The position numbers were made by a program, and so were the translations under genes. From Hymenobacter piscis (GTDB lineage Bacteria > Bacteroidota > Bacteroidia > Cytophagales > Hymenobacteraceae): a DNA stretch of 64,000 nt. Of the stretch, positions 1 through 8,436 are shown piece by piece. The DNA is taken from positions 38,667 to 102,666 of the forward strand of contig NZ_JAHHZN010000014.1 of NCBI RefSeq assembly GCF_018760735.1. Direction: 5' to 3'. Every line of letters begins with the position of its first letter. Within the stretch, counting starts at the first letter, position 1. The notes beneath the pieces are model-generated. The model was not told the origin of the DNA and did no database searches. It saw nothing but the letters and a program-made list of their open reading frames with translations.

Positions 1-347
1 TGGTCGCGGGCCGGGCCATCCTCATTCAGGTAACTACGCAGCTGCTGGCGGGTCTGGCCCAGGTTCAGGCCCTGGCCGTACGCACCGCCGCGCGACTTCA
101 CGAAGTCAATGATGGAGCCCCGGTCATTGTCATCACCGGTATTCATGAACACCTGATGGTCGCCTTTGCGGGTCACGATCAGGGTTTCACCGTCTTTGGA
201 AAGCTTCTGCCAGTCACCCCGGCGGCTTTCTTCTTTTACCTGGTAGCCGTGCTGGGCAACGGCGTAGGCGGTCAGGTCAATATTACGCTTGAAATGATCC
301 AGCTCACTGGAATCATTCGGCCGGTTCTGTTGGGGGTTGTTCGACAT
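1..347 (-). CDS. DUF3991/Toprim-like protein, N-terminal part (cut by window edge)
   Basis: The frame is open from an ATG at 347 to the window edge (115 codons seen). The visible part has the layout of the N-terminus of Bacteroidota plasmid proteins with DUF3991 and Toprim domains: an ELDHFKRNIDLTAYA start, then a block with DGETLIVTRKGDHQVFMN, then DRGSIIDFVKSRGG. In that family this region precedes a Toprim fold and is thought to belong to primase-like or nucleic-acid-processing proteins of mobile elements. The Toprim part lies outside the window, so function is inferred. The start overlaps the end of the upstream gene by 35 nt, which suggests one transcript and coupled translation. Confidence 0.65.
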   Translation of the reverse strand, partial: MSNNPQQNRPNDSSELDHFKRNIDLTAYAVAQHGYQVKEESRRGDWQKLSKDGETLIVTRKGDHQVFMNTGDDNDRGSIIDFVKSRGGAYGQGLNLGQTRQQLRSYLNEDGPARD

Positions 348-768
348 AGAGTTTCTTGAGTGCATCGAAAGCACCCGCCTGCTCTTTGTCCTTGAACTGA
401 TACACGTAGTCGTCAGCCTCCCGGTGATATTCCGTCTCCAGGCCCATACCGTCGCGCAGAATTCGCTGGACAAGGATGGGGGCTGGACGCTTCGACTTGT
501 TGTTTCGCAGAGTAATGAGGGACTGATAATTCATGCCCCGCTCACCCGCATGTTCCTTTTCCACCTCGTCAATAAAGGCTTTAAGGCGGCCGTGGCCCAG
601 TTTTTTCAGGAATCCCTGCGCCACGCCCAATACTTCCTTGTAGGGAACAGTGGATTTGGCCAGCTCTCCCTGAAGGAGTGCTTTTCTTAGTTTCTCGTTC
701 ATGCTGCGTTGGGTTTTGAAGAGGTCGGTTGTGCTGGAGCGGATGCCCGGCACCGGGGCCGGTTGCAT
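313..768 (-). CDS. hypothetical protein, 151 aa
   Basis: Charged, mostly helical protein with no domain I recognise. ATG codons occur at 768 and 702; the second (MNEKLRKALL) begins the more conserved-looking part, so the true protein may be 129 aa. It contains a basic segment (RNNKSKRPAP, middle) and an acidic, Pro-rich tail. Its end overlaps the start of the DUF3991/Toprim-like gene by 35 nt, so the two are probably co-transcribed. A DNA-binding accessory role is possible from the basic middle part but is only inference. Confidence 0.7.
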   Translation of the reverse strand: MQPAPVPGIRSSTTDLFKTQRSMNEKLRKALLQGELAKSTVPYKEVLGVAQGFLKKLGHGRLKAFIDEVEKEHAGERGMNYQSLITLRNNKSKRPAPILVQRILRDGMGLETEYHREADDYVYQFKDKEQAGAFDALKKLYVEQPPTEPAE

Positions 769-906
769 CTGTCCTTAGCAACAACAAATTAAACATGATT
801 TTTTGATTATCTATAGAATAGCTTTAGCTGCTATTCAGATTAAGTCTGCGAACCTCTGCCAGCACACCCGGCTGGCCGGTAAATGTACTCCGAAACTCGA
901 TGAAAA

Positions 907-960
907 ATTAACTTTAGTTGAGTTTTTGAAAATATTATTATGATATAAAAACGAATTATT
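907..960 (+). promoter_or_regulatory. candidate promoter region of the transfer operon
   Basis: An AT-rich stretch in otherwise GC-rich DNA directly before the transfer operon. It holds ATTAACTTTAGTTGAGTTTT (from 907), which recurs with two mismatches at 33020-33039 ahead of a candidate RNA gene. Behind it are a TTG and several TATAA-like words. Downstream, TGACACC and GGTGTCA could pair in the leader around 969-1018. No consensus TAnnTTTG box is seen, so the exact start is open. Confidence 0.35.
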
Positions 961-1018
961 GATTAAGTTTGACACCGCTGAGCCGAGCGAACGAAACGCC
1001 GGTGTGTATTGGTGTCAC

Positions 1019-1711
1019 ATGGTCTGCTTCCCCCTCTCCCTACATGCGGTTCTCCTCGCGGCCTCCCTGGTGGGGGCGCTGCGGTTGGTGATGGCAATCG
1101 TGCTGCTGGGGTGCATCGGCCTGGTAGCGGCCTGGTACCGGCAGCAGCGCAAAAAGACGCCGCCCACGGAAGTTGCCGCCGACCCGGCCCCGGAAGCGGC
1201 CCCGCTGAAAGTGTACTCCGTGGAAAACGTGCTCGGCACCACCGGCACCAAGTATGGCCAGCAGCTCAAGCTGACGCTGGACAAGCTGGAGACCGCCCTG
1301 AAGGAACACCCCCCGCTGTCACTACCCACCGCCCCGCCGGAAGTAGCCGCCGACCCGGCCCCGGAAGCATCCGCTCCGCCGGCTGACGCGCCCGCTCCCC
1401 AGCAGCCCACCGCCGAATCGGCTCCTGCCGCTACTCCCGAGGCAGCCGCTGCTACCCCCGCGGCTTCGGATGCTGCGGCCCCTACCGCTGCTCAGCCCGC
1501 TGGCAGTGGCGACCAGGAAATCAAGGATTTCTCGCAGCACGTCAGCTCCCCCCCGGAACTGCGCGTGGCTCCCACCAAACGCTTCTCCTCCCGCAAAGCC
1601 GTCGTCAATCCGGAAGCATTGGCGACCCTGCAGAAAACCCGCACGACAACCTTCATTCCTACCCACACCGGCCAGCACATTCCCATGCTGGAACAGCAGG
1701 GAAAGGACTGA
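1019..1711 (+). CDS. membrane protein with Ala/Pro-rich periplasmic-type tail
   Basis: First gene of the transfer operon. A TTG at 959 would extend it, but the ATG at 1019 or an internal ATG at 1091 is more natural; from 1091 the protein starts with one clean membrane segment (MAIVLLGCIGLVAAWY) followed by basic residues RQQRKK, as in a single-pass anchor. The rest is low-complexity, rich in Ala, Pro and Glu, with the ten-residue repeat EVAADPAPEA present twice. Only short parts look folded (a VYSVENVLGTTG segment and the C-terminus). Its place before traE suggests an accessory part of the mating channel, perhaps a cell-wall-spanning linker. No homolog recognised. Confidence 0.7.
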   Translation: MVCFPLSLHAVLLAASLVGALRLVMAIVLLGCIGLVAAWYRQQRKKTPPTEVAADPAPEAAPLKVYSVENVLGTTGTKYGQQLKLTLDKLETALKEHPPLSLPTAPPEVAADPAPEASAPPADAPAPQQPTAESAPAATPEAAAATPAASDAAAPTAAQPAGSGDQEIKDFSQHVSSPPELRVAPTKRFSSRKAVVNPEALATLQKTRTTTFIPTHTGQHIPMLEQQGKD

Positions 1712-1782
1712 TTCACAGACTCATTTTTTGCGCAAACCCGGGCGTAGCGCCCCCGGATTTAATCACCCTTCACCACTTTTTT

Positions 1783-2235
1783 ATGCTTACCACTTCTAAA
1801 AAGATTACCGCAGCCCTCTTCGGCAAAGCCGTAGCCCTGCGCAATGCCACCACGTTGGCCGTGGTGCAGGCTGATGCCGCGCTCGATAGCGTGGGCAACA
1901 AACTGGGCAACATGAAGACGTCGGAAAAAGCCTTCTGGATGGCCTTCTTCAGCCTGGCTGCCGCTCACGGAGCCAACGCCCAGAGCCCCAAAGCCAAGGC
2001 CGCCATGGAAAACGTGCAGAACACGGCTATCCAGATCGGTCAGGTCGTATTCCTCATCTTCCTGATGGTGGGCCTGGTGCGCACGGCCAAGAAATTCATC
2101 GACGGTGCTCCCGACGCCATGACCAGCGGCCTCTGGCTGCTGGGGGGCGTGCTCATCTTCGCCGGCTTCCAGGCCTTCAAGGATGACATCTTCTCCAACA
2201 TGGGTGCCTCCAGCACTGGCGGCGGTGTGAAATAA
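1783..2235 (+). CDS. traE: TraE-like conjugal transfer protein (VirB2-type pilin family)
   Basis: 150 aa. Residues about 45-150 look like the Bacteroidota TraE/DUF4134 family: a hydrophobic signal-like segment ending in GANAQ, a helical linker, then two membrane segments (VVFLIFLMVGLVRTAKKFIDG and WLLGGVLIFAGFQAF) split by a short polar turn with GAPDAMTS. Members are thought to be the pilin-like subunit of the channel. The N-terminal 45 residues are longer than usual and may be a leader. It sits directly before traF and traG, the order seen in CTnDOT-type operons. Confidence 0.75.
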   Translation: MLTTSKKITAALFGKAVALRNATTLAVVQADAALDSVGNKLGNMKTSEKAFWMAFFSLAAAHGANAQSPKAKAAMENVQNTAIQIGQVVFLIFLMVGLVRTAKKFIDGAPDAMTSGLWLLGGVLIFAGFQAFKDDIFSNMGASSTGGGVK

Positions 2236-2266
2236 GCACCGAACAGCTCCCTGCTTTTCCGACGCA

Positions 2267-2608
2267 ATGCGCACGTTCAAAAGCATTGAGCGACCAGCCC
2301 AGGTCCTGGGGATTCCCCTTCAGGATCTGGGCTTTGTCGCTCTTTTACTCATCGGTGGCGGAATGCTGCTCGGCGTGCTGAGCATGTTCCTGCACGTTTC
2401 CGGCAAGGCCTACCTGGTCCTACTGCTGCTGGTACTGATCCTCTTTTTCGGCCTGCGCTGGCTGGCAAAACACAAGCCTCCCGGCTACCTCATGGGCTGG
2501 ATTTCCTACCGAATCCGCCAGCCCCGTCGCCTCACGCTCGGTCCGATTCACTCGCCTGTAACCCCTCAGACTCATGAGCACCAAAGCCAAACCCCTGCGC
2601 GACGCTAG
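2267..2608 (+). CDS. traF: TraF-like conjugal transfer protein (VirB3 type, DUF4133)
   Basis: 113 aa with the VirB3 layout: a short basic N-terminus with RPAQVLGIP, a membrane hairpin (FVALLLIGGGMLLGVLSMFL and YLVLLLLVLILFFGLRWLA), then a basic tail KHKPPGYLMGW. VirB3 proteins sit in the inner membrane and work with the VirB4 ATPase. The last 35 nt overlap the start of traG in another frame, so the two are probably translationally coupled. Confidence 0.8.
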   Translation: MRTFKSIERPAQVLGIPLQDLGFVALLLIGGGMLLGVLSMFLHVSGKAYLVLLLLVLILFFGLRWLAKHKPPGYLMGWISYRIRQPRRLTLGPIHSPVTPQTHEHQSQTPARR

Positions 2609-5264
2609 CCCCGTTCACCAGGTCCTCGACAACTGCCTGATTCTACGTGATGGCCGCGTGGCCATGGGCTTCGAACTCCACAACCCGGAAATGGAATCCT
2701 GGAACGGGGAGGCGTATGAGCTGGCCCTCGGGACCTTCCAATCGGCCCTGCGCCCGCTGCCCGCCGGTAGCGTGCTGCAGAAAACCGACGTGTACTACGA
2801 GCGGCCCTACCTGCACCCCACCAAGCCCGGCGCCTACATTGACCAGCGCCGCGCCAACTTTCACAACGGCTCGCTGGTGCTGTTCCATAAAAGCTACCTG
2901 TTCCTGTCCATTCCGCCGCAAAAGCAGGCTAAACAGCAGCCCAAACGGGTAAACGCGCTGAACGCGCTGATCAACCAAGCTACCGGCGCCTTGCTGCCCG
3001 ACAATCCGTTTCCCGGCATTCAGCTGGCCCTGGAACAGATTGAGCGCGTTGGCGCGGAACTGGTGCAGTCCCTGCGCAGCCTTCCCGGCCTGGAGCTGGA
3101 ACGCCTGCAGGATGAGCGGCTGCAGCTGCTGCTGAATCAGTTTTTCAACCTGGACTTCGCCGGCAAGCCAACGGCTCCTGAGCGGGAAATTCTCAACGAG
3201 GGCGGCGTAGTGTCGGTGGGAGAGAAGCAGGTCAACATTGTGTCGCTGGGTGGCCAGGGCACGGAAACCTACTCGCACGTTACCAACAGCTACGGGGTGG
3301 CTTCCCCGCTGGTGTACCCGCTAACCCACTTCCTGCACGCCCCGCACATCCTCACCCAGTCGATGTACGTGCACGATACCCGGGAGCAGCTGAAGGGATT
3401 CACCCGGGATAAGAAGCTGAACTCGTCCCTGAGCACGTTTGCCACCGCCGATAACCACCTGCGCGTGGCCGAGCTGGAGGAGATGGAAGCGGAAGCCATT
3501 GCCGATAACAAACTCCTGGTTGATATGCACCTGTCGGTACTGCTCTGGGACGGGGACGCGGAACGGCGCACGGAAGCGGTCCAGAAAACCACGGCGGCCA
3601 TTCGCGCTATGCTCGGGGCGGAACCCGTCGTGGAGTCGCACCTGACGCTGCCGCTGCTCATGGCCACCATCCCCGGCAACGGGGCCCAGCTGCCGGAACG
3701 CTGGCTGCCCACGCTGGCCGACCGGGCCTGCTGCTACTGGCACTGGACGACTACCTACCGTTCCACACGGGTAGGGGAGTACCTGGCGGACCGCTCCCGC
3801 AACCTGCTTAAGGTTAATCTCTTCGATACCAACCAGGACAACCAGAATACGCTGACTATCGGCCCGTCGGGGTCTGGCAAATCCTTTACCATGGGCAACT
3901 TCATTGCCCAGCGCAAGGAAAACGGGGCCCGGCAGATCATCATCGACGTGGGCGGCACCTACGAGGGGCTGGTACGTTCGCTGACCGGCAACGACTTTGA
4001 AAACTGCTACTTCAAGTACGATCCGCAGAACCCGATTGAATTCAACCCCTTCTATATGCCCCGCGACCCGGAAACCAACCGCTGGAAGCTGGGGGATGAC
4101 AAGCTGAACTTCCTGCTGGAGCTGCTGCAGGCCATCTGGAAAGGGGCGGGCAATGGGGGAAAGGAAGAGACGCTGGACAAGGCCGAACGCACCTTGCTCA
4201 CCCGCTTCCTGCGCGGCTTCTACGCCGATCTGAACAAGGATGCGCAGCTGGCCCGTCAGGGCGAGCGGTTCCCCGGCATGCAGACCTTCGTGGAATTCGT
4301 GCAGAAGTACCATGAGCGCATGGAGGCCCCCGCCCCCACCGACGCTCCCACGACCGAGCTGGCCGAACGGGAGCAGTACCGCAAAGACATGCAGTTCATC
4401 AACATGAACGAATTCTTCCTGGTGCTGAGTGAATACTGCAAGGGGGGCCGCTACGAGAAGGTACTGAACGCCCAGCGCGACCGGGACTTGTCGGAGTACC
4501 CGCTGATCGTGTTTGATATGATCAATATCAAAACCGATCCGACCCTGTACCCGGTGGTGGCCATGCTCATCACGGAACTGGCAATGGACCTGTTCCGCAA
4601 GTACCCCCGCGACATCAAATACATTCTGATGGATGAGGCCTGGTCGATGATGAGCGGCGGCCTGAAAAACTTTATTGAGCTGATGTACCGCACGATCCGG
4701 AAGCTCAACGGAAGCATCGGGATTATCACTCAGGGTATCCAGGAAATCATGAACTCGCCCATCGGCGGGGCCATCATCAACAATACCAGCACGCGCATCA
4801 TCCTGAACCATGCCAGCGTGCCGGCGGTCCTGCCGCAGCTGCAGCAGGCCCTGTCGTTTACCTCCCACGATATTGACCTGATCAAGTCGCTGCGGAAAGC
4901 CAACGGCCCGGGTGGCTCCTACCGCGAATTCTTCATCAAGCAGGGAGACCGGGGCCGCGTGTACACGCTGGAGGTGTCGCCTGAGCTGGCGGCAATCCTG
5001 TCCTCGACGCCGACGGACCGCGACTATCTGCAGGCGCTGGTGGAGCTGTACCAGTACGAGGAACGCGTACCGGAGCGCGACGAAAACGGCAAGCTCGTGC
5101 TCAACGATGACGGTACCCAACGCTTCGTCATGCGCAAGGTGCCCCGGCTGGCCCCGGCCGTTGATGAATTCGTGCTGCGGAAAAAGGCCGGCCTGGTTAC
5201 CCAGGGAAGCATCCCGACCAGTCTGGAACTAACCGCGCCGCTCGGGGAAGCGGTACTCGCCTAG
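2574..5264 (+). CDS. traG: TraG, VirB4-family conjugation ATPase
   Basis: 896 aa, full length for Bacteroidota TraG. The N-terminal half (about 1-400) is the VirB4 N-domain; the C-terminal half is a RecA-like ATPase with Walker A GPSGSGKS near residue 430 and Walker B ILMDEAW near 682, followed by the RxxRKLNGS-type helix and a TQGIQEI segment typical of VirB4. It should act at the inner membrane, powering assembly of and transport through the mating channel. The gene overlaps traF by 35 nt and ends 2 nt before traJ. No damage is visible. Confidence 0.95.
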   Translation: MSTKAKPLRDASPVHQVLDNCLILRDGRVAMGFELHNPEMESWNGEAYELALGTFQSALRPLPAGSVLQKTDVYYERPYLHPTKPGAYIDQRRANFHNGSLVLFHKSYLFLSIPPQKQAKQQPKRVNALNALINQATGALLPDNPFPGIQLALEQIERVGAELVQSLRSLPGLELERLQDERLQLLLNQFFNLDFAGKPTAPEREILNEGGVVSVGEKQVNIVSLGGQGTETYSHVTNSYGVASPLVYPLTHFLHAPHILTQSMYVHDTREQLKGFTRDKKLNSSLSTFATADNHLRVAELEEMEAEAIADNKLLVDMHLSVLLWDGDAERRTEAVQKTTAAIRAMLGAEPVVESHLTLPLLMATIPGNGAQLPERWLPTLADRACCYWHWTTTYRSTRVGEYLADRSRNLLKVNLFDTNQDNQNTLTIGPSGSGKSFTMGNFIAQRKENGARQIIIDVGGTYEGLVRSLTGNDFENCYFKYDPQNPIEFNPFYMPRDPETNRWKLGDDKLNFLLELLQAIWKGAGNGGKEETLDKAERTLLTRFLRGFYADLNKDAQLARQGERFPGMQTFVEFVQKYHERMEAPAPTDAPTTELAEREQYRKDMQFINMNEFFLVLSEYCKGGRYEKVLNAQRDRDLSEYPLIVFDMINIKTDPTLYPVVAMLITELAMDLFRKYPRDIKYILMDEAWSMMSGGLKNFIELMYRTIRKLNGSIGIITQGIQEIMNSPIGGAIINNTSTRIILNHASVPAVLPQLQQALSFTSHDIDLIKSLRKANGPGGSYREFFIKQGDRGRVYTLEVSPELAAILSSTPTDRDYLQALVELYQYEERVPERDENGKLVLNDDGTQRFVMRKVPRLAPAVDEFVLRKKAGLVTQGSIPTSLELTAPLGEAVLA

Positions 5265-5266
5265 TT

Positions 5267-6415
5267 ATGGGCCTGTATATGACCCTGCTGCTGCAAAGCG
5301 GCATCGGGGGCTCGGACCTGGTGCAGGCCATGTCGTCGGGGGCGTACAGTGCCTCCTACGACATTATCGTGCTGTGCCTGACGCAGATTCTGCCGATTCT
5401 GATGATGATGACCCTGACCTACACGGTGTCGCGGGGCTTCCTGCTCTCCGGTTCCCTGCAGATCGACCTGGGCGCATTGTTCAAGCTCTTCTTCATTGCC
5501 ATTGCCCTGGCCAGCTACCGGGAGCTGGCCCCGCTGATTGGCGGCATGGTCAGCGCCGTGACCGAGCTGATCCGCGAGCCGCTGCACGGCAAGAGCGCCT
5601 ACGATACGCTCACGAACATGCAGAACGCTATGACGGGCACGCCCACCGGGCCCACGCCCGAAGATGTGCTCAACGGGGATGCCAGCCTGACCGACCTGCT
5701 CACGGACGCCAAGCAGCAGTTTTCGCAAATGGTGGACGCGCTGACCAACTTCAGCATTGAGAGTCTGCTCTACCGCTTCGTGACGCAATCGACGGTGCTG
5801 CTGGTGCGCAACATCATGCTCTACATCCGCATGTTCGCCCTGGGCTTCCTGTTCTGCGCCGGCCCGATTTCCATTGTGCTGTCGGCCATTCCGCCTTTCG
5901 GCTCCCTCTGGCGCCACTGGCTGCAGAACTACATTACCATCCAGCTCTGGTCGGTCACCTTCGCCTTGCTGGACGTGCTGTTTAACGCGTTTTCGGACGC
6001 TAAAACCATCGGAACCGGGGGCTTCAACAACGTGCTTTCCGGCCAGAATAACGCCGAATACCTCATTGCCTGCATCGTGTTCATCATCATGTATTTCATG
6101 GTGCCGTCCATGACCAGCTGGGTTATCGGCTCCTCGGCCGTGCAAGGCTTCGTGGGAGCCGTCGCCGGCGCGGCAACTGCCGCGGTATCGACCGGTGCCA
6201 GCGTGGCCAGCCCGATGCAAGCGGGTGGCGGCATGGCCGACGCAGCCGGCCGGATGCTGCAGCGGGTGGCCGGTGGCGGCGGCGGTGGGGGGGGAGGCGG
6301 CAGCGCCGCCGCAGCTCCCGCCCCGGATATGTCCTCGCCCGGCCCCGCCGCCGCGCCGCCAGTGCCAACGGTTAATGCCCCCATTGACAATTCAGTTCGA
6401 CGGGCTACCGTCTGA
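5267..6415 (+). CDS. traJ: TraJ-like conjugal transfer protein (VirB6-type multispanning)
   Basis: 382 aa. About six membrane segments (for example IIVLCLTQILPILMMMTLTY and MFALGFLFCAGPISIVLSAI) and the sequence GSLWRHWLQNYITIQLWSV, typical of Bacteroidota TraJ/VirB6. It should form the inner-membrane core of the channel. The C-terminus is a low-complexity tail: Ala-rich, then an uninterrupted Gly run encoded by a GC-rich tract with eight G in a row (6287-6294), then Pro/Ala. The G8 tract could slip during replication and change only this tail. Start ATG lies 2 nt after the traG stop. Confidence 0.85.
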   Translation: MGLYMTLLLQSGIGGSDLVQAMSSGAYSASYDIIVLCLTQILPILMMMTLTYTVSRGFLLSGSLQIDLGALFKLFFIAIALASYRELAPLIGGMVSAVTELIREPLHGKSAYDTLTNMQNAMTGTPTGPTPEDVLNGDASLTDLLTDAKQQFSQMVDALTNFSIESLLYRFVTQSTVLLVRNIMLYIRMFALGFLFCAGPISIVLSAIPPFGSLWRHWLQNYITIQLWSVTFALLDVLFNAFSDAKTIGTGGFNNVLSGQNNAEYLIACIVFIIMYFMVPSMTSWVIGSSAVQGFVGAVAGAATAAVSTGASVASPMQAGGGMADAAGRMLQRVAGGGGGGGGGGSAAAAPAPDMSSPGPAAAPPVPTVNAPIDNSVRRATV

Positions 6416-6442
6416 TTCACCCTTTTCCTCCCCCCCCTAGCC

Positions 6443-7162
6443 ATGAGCAAAAGCAAAATCCAAGACCTGGATAAAACCTACTCCACCATGCGTACCATGA
6501 CGATGGCCAGCCTGGCTATCGTGCTGGTAACCTCCATCTTCTTCGTGCTCACCCTGCGCCACGCCTACGGTACGGTAGGCCAGCGCGTGTACGTGGTGGG
6601 CTCGCTGGGCACCCAGGCCGCCGTTGCCGCCTCTCCGGATGAGCATTCCGAGTTCGAGTACCGCAACGTGGTGCGCACGTTCGTCTCGAATATGTTCCAG
6701 CACGACGAGTCCACCTTCACGGACCACATGAATACGGCGCTGAACCTGTCGGATGCGCTCAGCGGCCGTCGCCTCTACGAGGAATTCAAGAAAGGCCAGG
6801 TGTACGAGAACTACCGCAAGTTCGGTTCGCGCACGATGGTCAAAGTGGACAGCATCGTGCTACAAAACGACGTGCGCCCCCGCACCGGCAAGGTGTACAT
6901 GAAGCAGAAAACCTTCATGGCCGACCGCCAGAGTGCCCCGATTTCCATTGCCGCCGCCTTCACGCTGGTTGAAACGGACCGCTCAGAAAAGAACCCCTAC
7001 GGCATCCAGATTTCGGGCTTCGACTTCATCCCCTACAACGCCCCCATCTCCGCGGCTGAGCAAGCTATTCAGGAGCAGCAGGCCGAACGTGACCGGCAGC
7101 AGCTGCAGGCTGCCCAGCAGGCCGCCAAACAGGCCGCTGCCGCTGAGGCCGCTATTCGCTAA
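6443..7162 (+). CDS. traK: TraK-like conjugal transfer protein (VirB8 type)
   Basis: 239 aa. A short cytoplasmic N-terminus (SKSKIQDLDKTYSTMRTMTM), one membrane segment (ASLAIVLVTSIFFVLTL), then a VirB8-like periplasmic domain of about 150 residues with DEHSEFEYRNVVRTFVSNMF and GFDFIPYNAPIS near its end. TraK proteins are scaffold subunits linking inner and outer parts of the channel. The last 35 residues are a Gln/Ala-rich coiled-coil tail. Intact; 27 nt after traJ. Confidence 0.9.
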   Translation: MSKSKIQDLDKTYSTMRTMTMASLAIVLVTSIFFVLTLRHAYGTVGQRVYVVGSLGTQAAVAASPDEHSEFEYRNVVRTFVSNMFQHDESTFTDHMNTALNLSDALSGRRLYEEFKKGQVYENYRKFGSRTMVKVDSIVLQNDVRPRTGKVYMKQKTFMADRQSAPISIAAAFTLVETDRSEKNPYGIQISGFDFIPYNAPISAAEQAIQEQQAERDRQQLQAAQQAAKQAAAAEAAIR

Positions 7163-7191
7163 TCCCTTACCGTCCTACCTCTTCTTCCGTC

Positions 7192-8433
7192 ATGAGTACC
7201 CATCATTCTTTTCGTTTGGCCCTGGCCCTGAGTCTGTCCCTGCTGTGTTCGGCCGGGAGCTATGCCCAGCGCCTGAAGCGCGTGCCGGCAACGCCGCCGC
7301 CCGCCACGCTGCCCGCGTATTCGCCGGCAACGTCCGAAGCAGCTTCCCCCTCCACGGCCCCCATTACGCCCGGCCCGGCTCCGGCGCACGCCGGCGGCTA
7401 TACCGATACGGGCCTGCACTACACCATTGAGCGGCTGGCGCCGCCGCCGCCGCCGCCGCCACCTGGCTCCCAGCCGATGCTGCTGGACGTGGCCGTGTCG
7501 GACTCCTCGACGACGTACATGGTGTTTGCCGGACCCGTGTCGCTGGTAGACGTGGGAATGATGGATAACTACCTGCTCAAGATTGAGGCCAACGCCGTCT
7601 TTGTGCGGGCCCGGAAGAAATCGGCTCCCCCCACGCCGATTATGGTTCGCTACGGCTCCAAGTATTGGATGGGCCGGCTGGTGACCGTCAAACGGCCGGT
7701 GATGGCCCTCTACGACCTGACCAAACCAAGCCAGCTGCCCCCGGTCCCCAACGGGGCCGCCGCTGCCGCTGCCGCATATTACAACACCGCTCCGGCCGGG
7801 CAATCCTCCGCCCAGACCTCGGCCACGGTGGCCGGCGGGGGCATGAGTGCCCCGGGGCCGGCCGGTATACCGGACAGCAACCTAGCTGACGTGGACGCGC
7901 CCACCGTTTCGACGGGGGCCGTCATGCCTACCTCCAGCACGGGCGTTGCCCCGGATAACCCGCTGGCCCTGGACCGGGAGGCCCACCGCAAGGCCTTCGT
8001 CAACGCCAAGCTGCGCCGGCTCGACAACCTGCGGGTTGAGCACCCGGGGGTGGCCGTGTACGAAAACCGGGTAGCCGTGTCGCTGGCCAACGTGCGCAAC
8101 GACAAGGAATTTACTTACCTGCGCCTGCAGGTGAACAATAACAGTTCCATTGATTACCACATTGACTTTGTGGATTTCCAGCTCGTGGAAAACACCAAAC
8201 GCCCATTCCTGGGCAAGAAGCGCAACGAATCCCGCCGCCCCCTCACGCCTTCGGGCGGCCGCGCCAACCAGGTAATCGCCGGCGGCACGACCGGCTACCT
8301 CTACTACGCGGTTCCGCTGTACGCCGCAACGGATCTGGGCTACCTGCACGTCGAGCTGCATGAGCTGAACGGGGCGCGGACCCTGCTGCTGCCTATCCCC
8401 GCTAAAGTCATCAACACGGCTCCTACTCTCTAA
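7192..8433 (+). CDS. traN: TraN-like conjugal transfer protein (VirB9 type, DUF4138)
   Basis: 413 aa with a signal peptide ending near SYAQ. A Pro run (eight in a row near residue 84) links to a first beta-rich domain with STTYMVFAGPVSLVDVG and NAVFVRARKKS, which matches the TraN N-domain. After a Gly/Ala-rich linker comes the C-domain: VSLANVRNDKEFTYLRLQVNN, YHIDFVDFQLV and YLHVELHELNGART. TraN proteins form the outer-membrane-side ring of the channel. Here traN comes before traM, the reverse of the CTnDOT order. Only 3 nt separate it from traM. Confidence 0.85.
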   Translation: MSTHHSFRLALALSLSLLCSAGSYAQRLKRVPATPPPATLPAYSPATSEAASPSTAPITPGPAPAHAGGYTDTGLHYTIERLAPPPPPPPPGSQPMLLDVAVSDSSTTYMVFAGPVSLVDVGMMDNYLLKIEANAVFVRARKKSAPPTPIMVRYGSKYWMGRLVTVKRPVMALYDLTKPSQLPPVPNGAAAAAAAYYNTAPAGQSSAQTSATVAGGGMSAPGPAGIPDSNLADVDAPTVSTGAVMPTSSTGVAPDNPLALDREAHRKAFVNAKLRRLDNLRVEHPGVAVYENRVAVSLANVRNDKEFTYLRLQVNNNSSIDYHIDFVDFQLVENTKRPFLGKKRNESRRPLTPSGGRANQVIAGGTTGYLYYAVPLYAATDLGYLHVELHELNGARTLLLPIPAKVINTAPTL

Positions 8434-8436
8434 GCA

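Noticed and set aside
3321..5120. Minus-strand open frame (599 codons) inside traG
   Set aside because: Antisense shadow of a conserved ATPase gene; no recognisable domain and low-complexity composition.
5261..6220. Minus-strand open frame inside traJ
   Set aside because: Antisense shadow, rich in His/Gly/Arg, no start context.
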